NCBI GenBank assembly: GCA_016463595.1
Contig: JAEMQZ010000003.1
Coordinates: 1-51,051 of the forward strand
Direction: 5' to 3'
Length of the DNA stretch: 51,051 nt
Source: Synechococcales cyanobacterium SupBloom_Metag_052
Lineage (GTDB): Bacteria > Cyanobacteriota > Cyanobacteriia > PCC-6307 > Cyanobiaceae
Position 1 is the stretch's first letter, and each line of letters starts with the position of its first letter. Below the pieces are notes generated by a model. That model made no database searches, was not told where the DNA came from, and saw only the letters and a program-made list of their open reading frames with translations. The position numbers and the translations under genes are program-made. Shown here one piece after another: positions 19,709-27,209 of this stretch.

Positions 19709-20614
19709 ATGACCAGCGCCCCAACCGAGTCGCCCTTATCCGGTTCCCAGCCAGGGCCGACCCCGAGTGCCACAACTGCGGCGCCGATTCCGGTGGTGGT
19801 GGCTGGTGCCCTGGGCCGCATGGGCGCCGAGGTGATCAAGGCCGTGCTGGCCGCAGCCGACACGACCCTGGTGGCGGCCATCGACACCACCCCCGGCAAG
19901 GAGGGCATGGACGTGGGCCTGGAGCTGGGCCTGGGGGAGCTGGAGGTGGCGATCACGGCCGACTTTGAAGGGGCGCTTTGCGCCAGCAGCCAGGCGGTGC
20001 GCCAGGCCGGCCCGGGCGCCGGGGCCGTACTGGTGGATTTCACCCATCCCAGCGTCGTTTACGAACACACCCGCGCCGCCATCGCCTACGGCGTACATCC
20101 GGTGATCGGCACCACGGGACTGTCGCCCCAGCAATTGGGCGACCTAGCCCTGTTTGCTGAGAAGGCCTCCATGGGGGCGGCCGTGATCCCCAATTTCTCC
20201 GTGGGCATGGTGTTGCTGCAACAGGCCGCCGCCGCGGCAGCCCGCTTCTATGACTTCGCCGAACTGACCGAACTGCACCACAACCGCAAGGCCGATGCCC
20301 CCAGCGGCACCTGCATCAAAACCGCCGAATTAATCGAAGAGCTTGGCAAGGACTTCAACGCCCTGCAGGTGGAGGAGCACGAAACCCTGGCGGGCTGCCG
20401 TGGCGGCCAGCGTCCCAGCGGTCTAAGACTGCATTCGATCCGCCTGCCGGGCCTGGTGGCCCATCAGGAGGTGATGTTCGGCTCCGAGGGGGAGACTTAC
20501 ACCTTGCGACACGACACGATCGATCGCTCCGCCTACATGCCCGGCGTCTTGCTAACCGTGCGGCGAGTGCGCCAGCTCTGCGGTCTGGTCTACGGGCTGG
20601 AGCGTTTGCTGTGA
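19709..20614 (+). CDS. dapB: 4-hydroxy-tetrahydrodipicolinate reductase
   Basis: A 301-residue NAD(P)H-dependent reductase acts in lysine and diaminopimelate synthesis, feeding peptidoglycan. The Rossmann motif [14 protein letters not shown] and the catalytic and substrate motif [12 protein letters not shown] are intact, and the C-terminal [14 protein letters not shown] matches the family. About 27 extra Ser/Pro/Thr-rich residues precede the Rossmann fold, so translation may begin later; no internal ATG offers a cleaner start before APIPVVVAG. The gene starts 30 bp after the HD-GYP stop and is 33 bp ahead of the next gene, which suggests one transcript. Confidence 0.96.
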   Translation: MTSAPTESPLSGSQPGPTPSATTAAPIPVVVAGALGRMGAEVIKAVLAAADTTLVAAIDTTPGKEGMDVGLELGLGELEVAITADFEGALCASSQAVRQAGPGAGAVLVDFTHPSVVYEHTRAAIAYGVHPVIGTTGLSPQQLGDLALFAEKASMGAAVIPNFSVGMVLLQQAAAAAARFYDFAELTELHHNRKADAPSGTCIKTAELIEELGKDFNALQVEEHETLAGCRGGQRPSGLRLHSIRLPGLVAHQEVMFGSEGETYTLRHDTIDRSAYMPGVLLTVRRVRQLCGLVYGLERLL

Positions 20615-20647
20615 TCGGGTCCAGCATGGAGGCCTAAGAGACGAGCC

Positions 20648-21292
20648 ATGCTGCTTCCCCTGAAGGACGGTGAACTGCAGCGCCTGATTCCGGCGATTGC
20701 CACTGGACCCCAGTTCAACGCCAGCAGCGGATCGCCCCAGCAGGTGTTGCAACGGGTGCTGATTGCCGTCATCGGCGCGGTTTTGGCGCTGCTGGTCAGC
20801 CAGAGCCAGTTCTCCACCCAGTGGGGTGGGGTGTTCATGGTGGTGGGCTTTGTCTTTTTCTTCTACCTGCTCTGGGGGCCGATCCTGGCGGCAGGGCAAC
20901 GCAACAACGTCCTGCGGCGCTATCCGGCAGCGGCGATCTTTGAAGGCCGCATCGCCGACCTCTTCACCCGGGAGCGGCTTGAGGGGCGCCAGGAGCAGAC
21001 CGACCAGAGTGGTCGGCTGGAGCTGGTGGAAAACCGCCGCACCTGGCTCTGCCTGGAGCTGGAAGACCAGGACGGCTACCTGGGTCAGATTCGCTTCCCC
21101 TACGACAAAAAGCACAAGCCGATCCGGCCGGGCATGGTGATTCGCTGCCTGGTGCTGAGTGAGCGCAAAGACTTTTCTCGCATTAGTGCCCTCAGCGATG
21201 GTTGGATTCCCCAGCTGAAACTCTGGGTGGGGGACTACCCCTACCTGCTGCGGCCCGCCTTTGAGGAGCTCTGCCTCAGGCGCCTGCGCTGA
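20648..21292 (+). CDS. Conserved cyanobacterial membrane protein of unknown function
   Basis: This 214-residue protein has two hydrophobic helices near the N-terminus (RVLIAVIGAVLALLV and VFMVVGFVFFFYLLWGPIL). A cytoplasmic domain with a beta-rich pattern follows (TWLCLELEDQDGYLGQIRF, KPIRPGMVIRCLVLSE). Relatives in cyanobacteria are often mislabelled phosphate ABC transporter permease, but nothing here resembles a permease EAA loop. It follows dapB by 33 bp. The DUF-type assignment is from memory. A role at the thylakoid or plasma membrane is only an inference from topology. Confidence 0.8.
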   Translation: MLLPLKDGELQRLIPAIATGPQFNASSGSPQQVLQRVLIAVIGAVLALLVSQSQFSTQWGGVFMVVGFVFFFYLLWGPILAAGQRNNVLRRYPAAAIFEGRIADLFTRERLEGRQEQTDQSGRLELVENRRTWLCLELEDQDGYLGQIRFPYDKKHKPIRPGMVIRCLVLSERKDFSRISALSDGWIPQLKLWVGDYPYLLRPAFEELCLRRLR

Positions 21293-21352
21293 GGGTGGGC
21301 CCAAGCAGCCAGCCCATCCCGACCCAAATCGGGGGCCACCGGCTTCAAATTC

Positions 21353-21380
21353 GTTACGGGGCGCAATATTGCGTTACAAT
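21353..21380 (+). promoter_or_regulatory. hli promoter with palindrome and HLR1-like half sites
   Basis: Two GTTAC elements lie 20 bp apart: GTTACGGG at 21353-21360 and GTTACAAT at 21373-21380. Between them is the perfect palindrome CGCAATATTGCG (21362-21373). GTTACAAT fits a half site of HLR1, the RpaB-binding element of high-light genes, and TACAAT can also serve as a -10. The hli start codon is 26 bp downstream. The spacing differs from the classical HLR1 (two half sites 2 bp apart), so the regulator is inferred. Confidence 0.5.
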
Positions 21381-21406
21381 TCCTTCATCCCTAAGCGAGT
21401 CGTCCC

Positions 21407-21661
21407 GTGACCCAATCCAACGCAGCTGCCTCCGCCGTCATCCGCGGCGCCACCGTGACCACCGAGGACGGCGGACGCCTCAATGCCTTCGCTACCGAGC
21501 CCCGCATGGAAGTGGTGAGCGTCGAAAGCAGCTGGGGCTTCCACGAGCGTGCCGAAGTGCTAAACGGCCGCATGGCAATGCTGGGCTTCATCGCCTTGCT
21601 GGCCACCGAATATGCCATGGGCGGCGAGTCCTTCACCCGCGGTTTGCTCGGCATCGGCTGA
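21407..21661 (+). CDS. High-light-inducible chlorophyll-binding protein (HLIP)
   Basis: An 84-residue one-helix protein of the LHC superfamily begins with GTG. The chlorophyll-binding helix is clear: ERAEVLNGRMAMLGFIALL, with the conserved Glu-x-x-Asn-x-Arg pattern, then EYAMGGESFTRGLLGIG. HLIPs bind chlorophyll and carotenoid in the thylakoid, dissipate energy and protect nascent photosystem II or chlorophyll synthesis enzymes. The 40-residue N-terminal part is polar and variable. The promoter has light-type elements. A rho-independent terminator follows 126 bp after the stop, leaving an unusually long 3' tail for so small a gene. chlH lies 5 kb away. Confidence 0.95.
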   Translation: MTQSNAAASAVIRGATVTTEDGGRLNAFATEPRMEVVSVESSWGFHERAEVLNGRMAMLGFIALLATEYAMGGESFTRGLLGIG

Positions 21662-21786
21662 GCTGCACCAAGGTGGAGTTCTGGGCTCCAGCAGGTCAGA
21701 ACCCCATCACCTTTCTCCATCAGCTTTCGTAAGGCACCTAGTTCATCGGGCCCATCGTCCGTTCAGACGGTCAACCTGATCAAAAC

Positions 21787-21816
21787 CGCGGTGCCTTCCA
21801 GGCCCGCGTTTTTTTT
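21787..21816 (+). terminator. Rho-independent terminator after hli
   Basis: A GC-rich hairpin CGCGG(T)GCC - ttcca - GGCCCGCG has one bulged T and is followed by eight consecutive T residues (21809-21816). This is the clearest intrinsic terminator in the window. It closes the hli transcript, or a separate small RNA encoded in the 126 bp between the hli stop and this site. Confidence 0.85.
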
Positions 21817-21909
21817 GGCCGTCCTTGGCCAGCTTCCGCGCCGGCAGCGATTTAGAACCTTTCCCACCGGCGATTAGATCGCCACACCCCCAGCCCCCAT
21901 ACCAAGCCA

Positions 21910-23139
21910 GTGCCCATGAGCCAAGCGCACGTGCATGGGGCCGGTCCCACCGGTTGCCTGGCGGCCCTTGCCCTGGCCCAGGTGGGCTGGCAAGTGCACC
22001 TCTATGACCCTTTGGATGCCCCGGCGCTCCTGGGGCGCCAACGGGCCTACGCCCTCACCCACTCCAGTGCATCCCTCCTTGATCGGCTGGGCCTATGGCA
22101 GGCCCTGAAGCCCCGGCTAGTGCCCTTTAGCAGCCTGGAACTCTGGGACCAGGGCACGGGCCGCCAGTGCCACTTCAGTGGCGACGACCTGGGCCAGGGA
22201 CAGCGCAGGGGCAGGGCCGCCAGCGGGGATCTTGACCGTGCTGCAACGGTTCGCACGACGGGGCCCGGATCCGCAAGAGCTGGCGAAGCCGTCGGCTGGA
22301 TCAGCCAACACGGCCCGCTGATGACGCTGTTGCTGGAGCAGCTCCAGGCCAGCGAGCAGGTCTTCCTACATCTGGGTCCCATGGCCTCCAGTGCCGAGGC
22401 CCCTAGAACGGCTCCTGGGGATCTGGTGGTTGCAGCCGATGGCAGCCTGTCCCCGAGTCGCCAGGCCGCTGGCCTGGGCTGGCTGGAGCGCAGTTACGAC
22501 CAGGCCTGTTTAACAGTTCAGGTGCGCCTTAGGGGATCCCGGGACAACCAGGCCTGGGAGCTCCTACGCCCGGAAGGGCCCTTTGCGGTTTTGCCCCTGG
22601 GCGGCGATGCCTTCCAGCTCGTCTGGAGTGCGTCAGCGCGCCGCCTTCGCCAGCTGGAAAGTCTTGATGGCGCCGCCTTCCTTGACCAGCTAGCCGGCGC
22701 CCTCCCCGACCAGCTGCAACCGGAAGTCCTGCTGGATCAACCAAGGGCCTATCCGGTGGCCCTGGGCCTGGCCTGGCCCGTAGCCAAGGGCTCCTTGGTG
22801 CTGGTGGGCGACAGCGCCCACCGCTGCCATCCCGTCGGCGGCCAGGGCCTCAACCTGGGTTGGCGCGATGTGGCCTGCCTGCAGCAGTTAGCCGGCCGGG
22901 TTACGGCCGGGCGCCTGGCCCCAGGGCGGCTGGCAGCGGCCTACCGCTGGCGCCGTGGGCCCGACCTCATCGCCACCTTGCTGGCTACCCACCTGCTGGT
23001 GAAGTTGTTTTCGAACCGCTCGCCCCTGCTCTTACCCCTGCGCCGCCTGGCCCTCGACCTGCTGAACGGGGCCCCCCTGCTGAGGCGCCTGAGCCTGGCC
23101 GCCATGACCCAGGGCCCTTGCCGCCTCTGGCAGCGATGA
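21910..23139 (+). CDS. UbiH/UbiF-type FAD-dependent hydroxylase
   Basis: A 409-residue flavoprotein monooxygenase has an N-terminal dinucleotide fold (HGAGPTGCLAALALAQ, then VHLYDP about 20 residues on). The second FAD site is LVGDSAHRCHPVGGQGLNLG near residue 300. This layout is that of UbiH/VisC/COQ6 hydroxylases, which act on ubiquinone precursors in proteobacteria. Cyanobacteria make plastoquinone, so the substrate here is not obvious and could be another aromatic or isoprenoid compound. The first glycine of GxGxxG is replaced (HGAGPTG), which still fits. Starts at 21910 and 21916 are both possible. The next gene begins 13 bp later. Confidence 0.86.
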   Translation: MPMSQAHVHGAGPTGCLAALALAQVGWQVHLYDPLDAPALLGRQRAYALTHSSASLLDRLGLWQALKPRLVPFSSLELWDQGTGRQCHFSGDDLGQGQRRGRAASGDLDRAATVRTTGPGSARAGEAVGWISQHGPLMTLLLEQLQASEQVFLHLGPMASSAEAPRTAPGDLVVAADGSLSPSRQAAGLGWLERSYDQACLTVQVRLRGSRDNQAWELLRPEGPFAVLPLGGDAFQLVWSASARRLRQLESLDGAAFLDQLAGALPDQLQPEVLLDQPRAYPVALGLAWPVAKGSLVLVGDSAHRCHPVGGQGLNLGWRDVACLQQLAGRVTAGRLAPGRLAAAYRWRRGPDLIATLLATHLLVKLFSNRSPLLLPLRRLALDLLNGAPLLRRLSLAAMTQGPCRLWQR

Positions 23140-23152
23140 CCACCATGGCGCC

Positions 23153-23365
23153 ATGGTGTTGCCAACTTCGCCCCAGCCCCTGCCCGCCAGCGAACTGGTG
23201 CGCTATTTGCGCCAAGACCTGGGCCTGAGCGAAAACTCCCTCAACCTGGGTCTTAAGCAGGCCCAACTCGAGCAGGCCCCCCTGCCGGTGGTGCTCTGGA
23301 GCTTTGGCCTGATCAGCCTGGAGCAACTCGATCAGGTGCTCGCCTGGCAGGACAACCAACCCTGA
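23153..23365 (+). CDS. DUF2949 family small protein
   Basis: A 70-residue soluble helical protein matches the plan of cyanobacterial DUF2949: a helix ending in LSENSLNLGLKQAQ, the segment LPVVLWSFGLISLEQLDQ, then an acidic or tryptophan tail (VLAWQDNQP). The family has no established function. It follows the FAD hydroxylase with 13 bp between and probably shares its message. It converges on apt, with the stops 10 bp apart. ATG start. Confidence 0.85.
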   Translation: MVLPTSPQPLPASELVRYLRQDLGLSENSLNLGLKQAQLEQAPLPVVLWSFGLISLEQLDQVLAWQDNQP

Positions 23366-23375
23366 AGGATGGGGA

Positions 23376-23903
23376 TCACGAATAGATGATCAGCGACTCG
23401 ACCGGCACGGCATCCGGCAACTTGGCGCGGCCGCCAAGGCCGGCAAGTTCAACCACGAAGGCAAAGCCGCAGAGGTTGCCGCCCACCTGTTGCACCAACT
23501 GGGCGCAGGCACTGGCCGTGCCGCCAGTGGCCAACAGATCATCAACGATCAGAACCCTGGGGCCGTTCTCAAAGCCATCGGCCAAGATCTCAAGCCGATC
23601 TGTTCCGTATTCAAGGCTGTAATCGATGCCATGAACAACGCCTGGCAACTTGCCAGGTTTGCGCACCGGCGTGAAGCCCAGGCGCCGATCCGTCGCCAGG
23701 GCCGTGCCCACGATGAATCCCCGCGATTCAATGCCCACGATCAGATCGGGCTGGAGGCGATCACAGATCACGGCCAACTGACGCACGACCTCCTGCCAGG
23801 CACTGGCCTGACGCATCAAGGGAGTGAGGTCGCGGAACAGGATCCCCGGCTTGGGAAAGTCAGGAACATCGCGCACCAGCAGGCGCAGATCAATGGCAGA
23901 CAT
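23376..23903 (-). CDS. apt: Adenine phosphoribosyltransferase
   Basis: A 175-residue type I phosphoribosyltransferase salvages adenine to AMP using PRPP. The PRPP motif [14 protein letters not shown] and the purine-binding [14 protein letters not shown] are intact, as is the N-terminal hood [14 protein letters not shown]. Length is typical. It is divergent from the DUF3038 gene, with 91 bp between the starts. No other purine gene is near. Confidence 0.96.
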   Translation of the reverse strand: MSAIDLRLLVRDVPDFPKPGILFRDLTPLMRQASAWQEVVRQLAVICDRLQPDLIVGIESRGFIVGTALATDRRLGFTPVRKPGKLPGVVHGIDYSLEYGTDRLEILADGFENGPRVLIVDDLLATGGTASACAQLVQQVGGNLCGFAFVVELAGLGGRAKLPDAVPVESLIIYS

Positions 23904-23994
23904 GGTGAAAGAAGATCGTCAAGGGCCCTGGGCTGGTCGAGGCAGCGCCCCCCCCAGATGGCGGATTGGCTCAGGCACTGGCAGTATCGCAGCC

Positions 23995-24537
23995 ATGCCT
24001 GACGTTTCTATCGCCTTGAGCCGCCCCACCCCCATTCCCAGGCGTGGACTGGAGCGCCTCGATCTGATGCTCCTTTGCGCCGAGGCCCTCGACCTCAATG
24101 GTGGCGAGGCCATGGTTTGGATGAGTGAGCAACTGGGCTACCAAACCCTGTTCCCCAACCGGGTTGAACTCTGGAAGCGCCGTTGCCACAACCCCCTGCG
24201 CCGCTCCACCCGCCGGGGCCAGCTCGAGGTTCAGGACACCGATGCCCTGATCCGGATCCTGACCGCCATGGCCGAACGGCTTTACCCGATGCTGCGCCAG
24301 CTGCTCTCGGCTGCCGAGCCGGCGTCGGTGAGCGACCAGCGCTGGACCCTGTTTCGCTCGCGCCTTCAGGAGCTGATTGAGGAACGGTTGAACCTGCGCC
24401 GGGTCGGCGTTCGCAAACTGTTAGATCCGATCGAAGGGCCCCAGATCTGTCACCAGCTGATCTTGAGCCTGGCCCTCAGTGCCGGCAGCGGTGGGGTCGA
24501 GCGGCTCAAGGCCAGCCTGCTGGATCCCGAACCCTGA
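23995..24537 (+). CDS. DUF3038 family protein
   Basis: A protein of about 180 residues starts at the ATG at 23995. The frame extends to 23824 but into apt, and those residues are low-complexity. The core LDLMLLCAEALDLNGGEAM, the FPNRVELWKRRCHNPLRR block and the C-terminal GPQICHQLILSLAL match DUF3038, which I know only from cyanobacteria, usually next to DUF4335 as here. It is predicted soluble and helical. Function unknown. The conserved pairing suggests the two proteins work together. Confidence 0.87.
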   Translation: MPDVSIALSRPTPIPRRGLERLDLMLLCAEALDLNGGEAMVWMSEQLGYQTLFPNRVELWKRRCHNPLRRSTRRGQLEVQDTDALIRILTAMAERLYPMLRQLLSAAEPASVSDQRWTLFRSRLQELIEERLNLRRVGVRKLLDPIEGPQICHQLILSLALSAGSGGVERLKASLLDPEP

Positions 24538-24610
24538 AACCAACGCCCGCGGTTGAACCGCCGTTGCCCCAAGCCCCGATCCGCCCAGACCCTTCCCCAC
24601 GCTGCCCGCC

Positions 24611-25261
24611 GTGATCAAGCTCAGCCTCCGCTACGAACAGATCAGCTGTCGCCTGACGGTGGAGGGCTACCCAGATGTGTCGACGGGCCAGGGCGGCCAG
24701 GCGATCGGCATCCTCACCGGCTGGAGTCTGGCCCTGGCCGGCCACACGGAACTAGAAGGCAAACGGGAGCATCTTGAGGCCCTGCTGCAGGTGGTGGCCC
24801 CCTACGCCCGCCACCTGATCAGCAGCGCCCCCCGGACCTTCGGCGCCCCGGATTCGCCGGTAGCGATCCACCCTGAAGACGCTCGCCACCGGCTCGAACT
24901 ACGCAGTAGCCAGCCCAACACGCCACCGTTGACCCTGCACCTGGACGACGCTGAACTGGCCGACCTCGTGCGCTGCCTGGACCAGCTCCTGCTGGATGGG
25001 CGCCTGCAGCTGAACCTCCAGACGCCTTCACCGCAACCTTTGCGACGCAGCGAGCTGCGTAAGCGGGTGCCCCTGGGCCGCCGCATGGCGGCACCCCTAT
25101 GTGGCATGGCCGCCCTGGGGCTCGCCGGCGCCATCTCCTGGATGGTGCCCACCCCCAAACCAGGCAGCTTCAACCCGGCCCAGGACAAGGGATCCACCAA
25201 CCCAATGGCAGACCCTGGCAAGACTGGAACCCCATCCGGAGCGAGCCAGCTCCCCCGTTGA
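24611..25261 (+). CDS. DUF4335 family protein with C-terminal membrane anchor
   Basis: This 216-residue protein starts at GTG. A beta-rich N-terminal domain (IKLSLRYEQISCRLTVEGYP) precedes a helical middle part. The C-terminus holds a single hydrophobic segment (AAPLCGMAALGLAGAISWMV) and then a short Pro/Gly/Thr tail. This matches the cyanobacterial DUF4335, whose gene typically follows DUF3038. The N-terminal domain would be cytoplasmic with a tail anchor. The spacer to DUF3038 is 73 bp. No enzymatic motif is visible. Confidence 0.85.
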   Translation: MIKLSLRYEQISCRLTVEGYPDVSTGQGGQAIGILTGWSLALAGHTELEGKREHLEALLQVVAPYARHLISSAPRTFGAPDSPVAIHPEDARHRLELRSSQPNTPPLTLHLDDAELADLVRCLDQLLLDGRLQLNLQTPSPQPLRRSELRKRVPLGRRMAAPLCGMAALGLAGAISWMVPTPKPGSFNPAQDKGSTNPMADPGKTGTPSGASQLPR

Positions 25262-25369
25262 CGCTGGCGCTGCGATCGCCACACTGGAACGACCCAGACC
25301 CTGGGAAAGCCCAGCCAGCCCCTCTCCATCTTGGGCCCTTGGGCCCGCCCATCCCCTGGCCCTAGTGCG

Positions 25370-25621
25370 ATGTCAATCCAAATGAGCTGGCCTGAATGTC
25401 GCCGACGTGTCACCCGCCTTGGCGCTTCCCTCGATGTGTTGGTGCGCAGTGATCCAGAAGTTTGCGGCCTGAGCGGTGACACCTTTCGCCTCTCCCTGCA
25501 CCATGGCGGCCATGGCGATTGCACCGTGGGGGACCTCTCCCTGGTCGATTGCCCCAACGAATTGGTGTTGATTGAGTTCGAGCGCTGGATGCGCGGCGCC
25601 GGCCACAGCATCAAGCCATGA
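25370..25621 (+). CDS. Hypothetical protein, coupled to the next gene
   Basis: An 83-residue soluble protein starts at the ATG at 25370. It has two cysteines near DPEVCGLSGDTFRLSLHH and VDCPNELVLIEFERWMRG, and ends GAGHSIKP. I do not recognise the family. Its stop overlaps the next start (ATGA at 25618-25621), so the two are translationally coupled. It is the third member of a run headed by DUF3038 and DUF4335. The His/Cys content (LHHGGHGDC) could suggest metal binding, but this is speculation. Confidence 0.65.
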   Translation: MSIQMSWPECRRRVTRLGASLDVLVRSDPEVCGLSGDTFRLSLHHGGHGDCTVGDLSLVDCPNELVLIEFERWMRGAGHSIKP

Positions 25622-26001
25622 GCCGAGTTTCGAAACGACTCACCCTGATCCGCTCCGGTCGCGGCAGCCAGATCGGGCGTCAAGGCTCCAAGCGCAAGCG
25701 TCCGCCTGGCCGACTTCGCCAGCTGGCTGAAGGTCTCCTACTGCTGGGCGGCGGGATCGGCCTGCTCCTCGCCCTGATGCGATTGCCTGAGCGCCTCGAT
25801 ACCTTGCTGCTGGTCAGCAATGCAATTGCAAACCTGATCGGCGGCCTCTCGAAACTGGGCTTGGGACTGTTGCAGTTATTGGGCGTGCTGGTGCTAGTGG
25901 GGGTTGTGCTTCTCGCCCTGGCCTTTCTCGCTGGGGGGCTAGTTCGGCTAGCCCGGGCCCTCCTGAGGCCCAAACCAACCGCAACGCCAAGCCCTAGGTA
26001 G
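25618..26001 (+). CDS. Hypothetical membrane protein
   Basis: A 127-residue protein has a strongly basic N-terminal 35 residues (SKRLTLIRSGRGSQIGRQG, then KRKRPPGRLRQ) and two hydrophobic regions, about 38-53 and 80-108. Both ends are predicted to be cytoplasmic. It is the last gene of the DUF3038 run and is coupled to the 83-residue gene by an ATGA overlap. I do not recognise the family, and no catalytic pattern is visible. Confidence 0.65.
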   Translation: MSRVSKRLTLIRSGRGSQIGRQGSKRKRPPGRLRQLAEGLLLLGGGIGLLLALMRLPERLDTLLLVSNAIANLIGGLSKLGLGLLQLLGVLVLVGVVLLALAFLAGGLVRLARALLRPKPTATPSPR

Positions 26002-26105
26002 GGCACTCACCAGAAGGCTGGCCCGACTCATGTAGCTCTGAAAAGGTTTTGCCCGCCGGCAGCGTTTGCAGTTTAAAAAGAGCTAGCGCCTTCAAGCCCA
26101 TGGAG

Positions 26106-26112
26106 AAAGGAG
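26106..26112 (+). promoter_or_regulatory. Strong Shine-Dalgarno of ppk2
   Basis: AAAGGAG lies 6 nt before the ATG at 26119. It is one of the few near-perfect ribosome binding sites in this window and fixes the ppk2 start. Confidence 0.75.
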
Positions 26113-26118
26113 CTGGGA

Positions 26119-27057
26119 ATGGGAAAAAACCATCGCAAGCCCAAGGCAAGCCCCGAAGCGAAGCACGCCCAGGAGCCCGTGATCGGCGCTCGCCACTTCC
26201 CCCCGTCCCAGCTCGATGATCTGGCGCCCCTGCAAGATCCCGACCGGGCCAGGACCGCTGATCTAAAGATCAATCTAGGCCGACTTGACCGTGAATTTTA
26301 CGAAAAGGAGTTGAAGCTTCTCCAGCAGGAACTGGTGAAAATGCAGTACTGGCTAAAGGCAGAAGGTTTGCGCCTAATTGTGGTGTTTGAAGGCCGCGAT
26401 GCGGCCGGCAAAGGTGGCACGATTAAGCGCATCACCGAACCGATGAATCCTCGCGGCTGCAGGGTCGTAGCCCTGGGCAAGCCCTCCGACCAACAGCGCA
26501 GCCAATGGTATTTCCAACGCTATGTGGAACAGTTCCCGACGGCAGGGGAAATCGTAATCTTTGATCGCAGTTGGTATAATCGGGCCGGGGTGGAACGGGT
26601 GATGGGATTTTGCACAGCAGCGGAGCTCCAAGAATTTCAACAATCCTGCCCAGAATTTGAACGCATGCTGGTGCGCAGCGGCATCATGCTGTTGAAATAC
26701 TGGTTTTCGGTTAGTGATGAAGAGCAAGAAGCCCGTTTCAAAGCCCGGATTGAAGATGGAACAAGACGCTGGAAATTGAGTGATATGGATCTTGAATCAA
26801 GGGATCGTTGGGAAGATTTCTCACGCGCCAAAGATGAGATGTTTGCCCATAGCAATATTCCCGAAGCGCCCTGGTTCACCGTGGATGCCGATGACAAGCG
26901 GCGCGCCCGCCTCAATTGCATCCTCCACCTACTCAGCAAAGTCCCCTACCACGACATGACGCCGCCTGCCCTAAAACTTTCGCCGCGAAAACCTGCCAAG
27001 GGCTACAAAAGGCCCCCCTTGAATGAGCAGTTCTTCGTGCCCAATGCCTATCCATAG
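26119..27057 (+). CDS. ppk2: Polyphosphate kinase 2
   Basis: A 312-residue PPK2-family kinase transfers phosphate between polyphosphate and nucleotides, mostly to make ADP or ATP (or GTP) from polyphosphate. The Walker A loop EGRDAAGKGGTIKRI, Walker B VIFDRSWYNRAGVERV and the lid EEQEARFKARIEDGTRRWK are all intact, as in one-domain class I enzymes. The first ~45 residues (basic, KNHRKPKASPEAKHA) are a variable extension. The strong ribosome binding site fits the ATG at 26119. The gene has no partner. A decayed mntH converges on it from the right. Confidence 0.95.
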   Translation: MGKNHRKPKASPEAKHAQEPVIGARHFPPSQLDDLAPLQDPDRARTADLKINLGRLDREFYEKELKLLQQELVKMQYWLKAEGLRLIVVFEGRDAAGKGGTIKRITEPMNPRGCRVVALGKPSDQQRSQWYFQRYVEQFPTAGEIVIFDRSWYNRAGVERVMGFCTAAELQEFQQSCPEFERMLVRSGIMLLKYWFSVSDEEQEARFKARIEDGTRRWKLSDMDLESRDRWEDFSRAKDEMFAHSNIPEAPWFTVDADDKRRARLNCILHLLSKVPYHDMTPPALKLSPRKPAKGYKRPPLNEQFFVPNAYP

Positions 27058-27086
27058 CAGAGTCATGCCACTTCAGGCTCGCCCCG

Positions 27087-27200
27087 TTAGTGGTGCAGTT
27101 GTTGAAACCAGTAACCAGCCAGCTGCCAGCTACTCAACAGGAAGATTCCCAAGAAAAGCCAGTTCAGCCAGGGAGGGCGTTGATTGTTATCCACATTCAT
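27087..27200 (-). CDS. Candidate 37-residue single-span membrane protein
   Basis: This small frame runs from the ATG at 27200 to the TAA at 27087. It starts MNVDNNQRPPWLNWLF and has one hydrophobic segment (LFLGIFLLSSWQLAGYWF), a plausible thylakoid- or plasma-membrane peptide rich in Trp. It begins 9 bp after the last codon of the decayed mntH on the same strand, so it was probably the next gene in that transcript. No clear Shine-Dalgarno precedes it. I do not recognise the sequence. It could be a genuine short protein left when mntH decayed, or chance coding. Confidence 0.45.
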   Translation of the reverse strand: MNVDNNQRPPWLNWLFLGIFLLSSWQLAGYWFQQLHH

Positions 27201-27209
27201 GGGGGAACT

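Noticed and set aside
24802-25683. A 293-codon frame on the minus strand
   Set aside because: It lies across DUF4335 and the following genes and is Arg/Ser/Trp-rich, a typical shadow composition.
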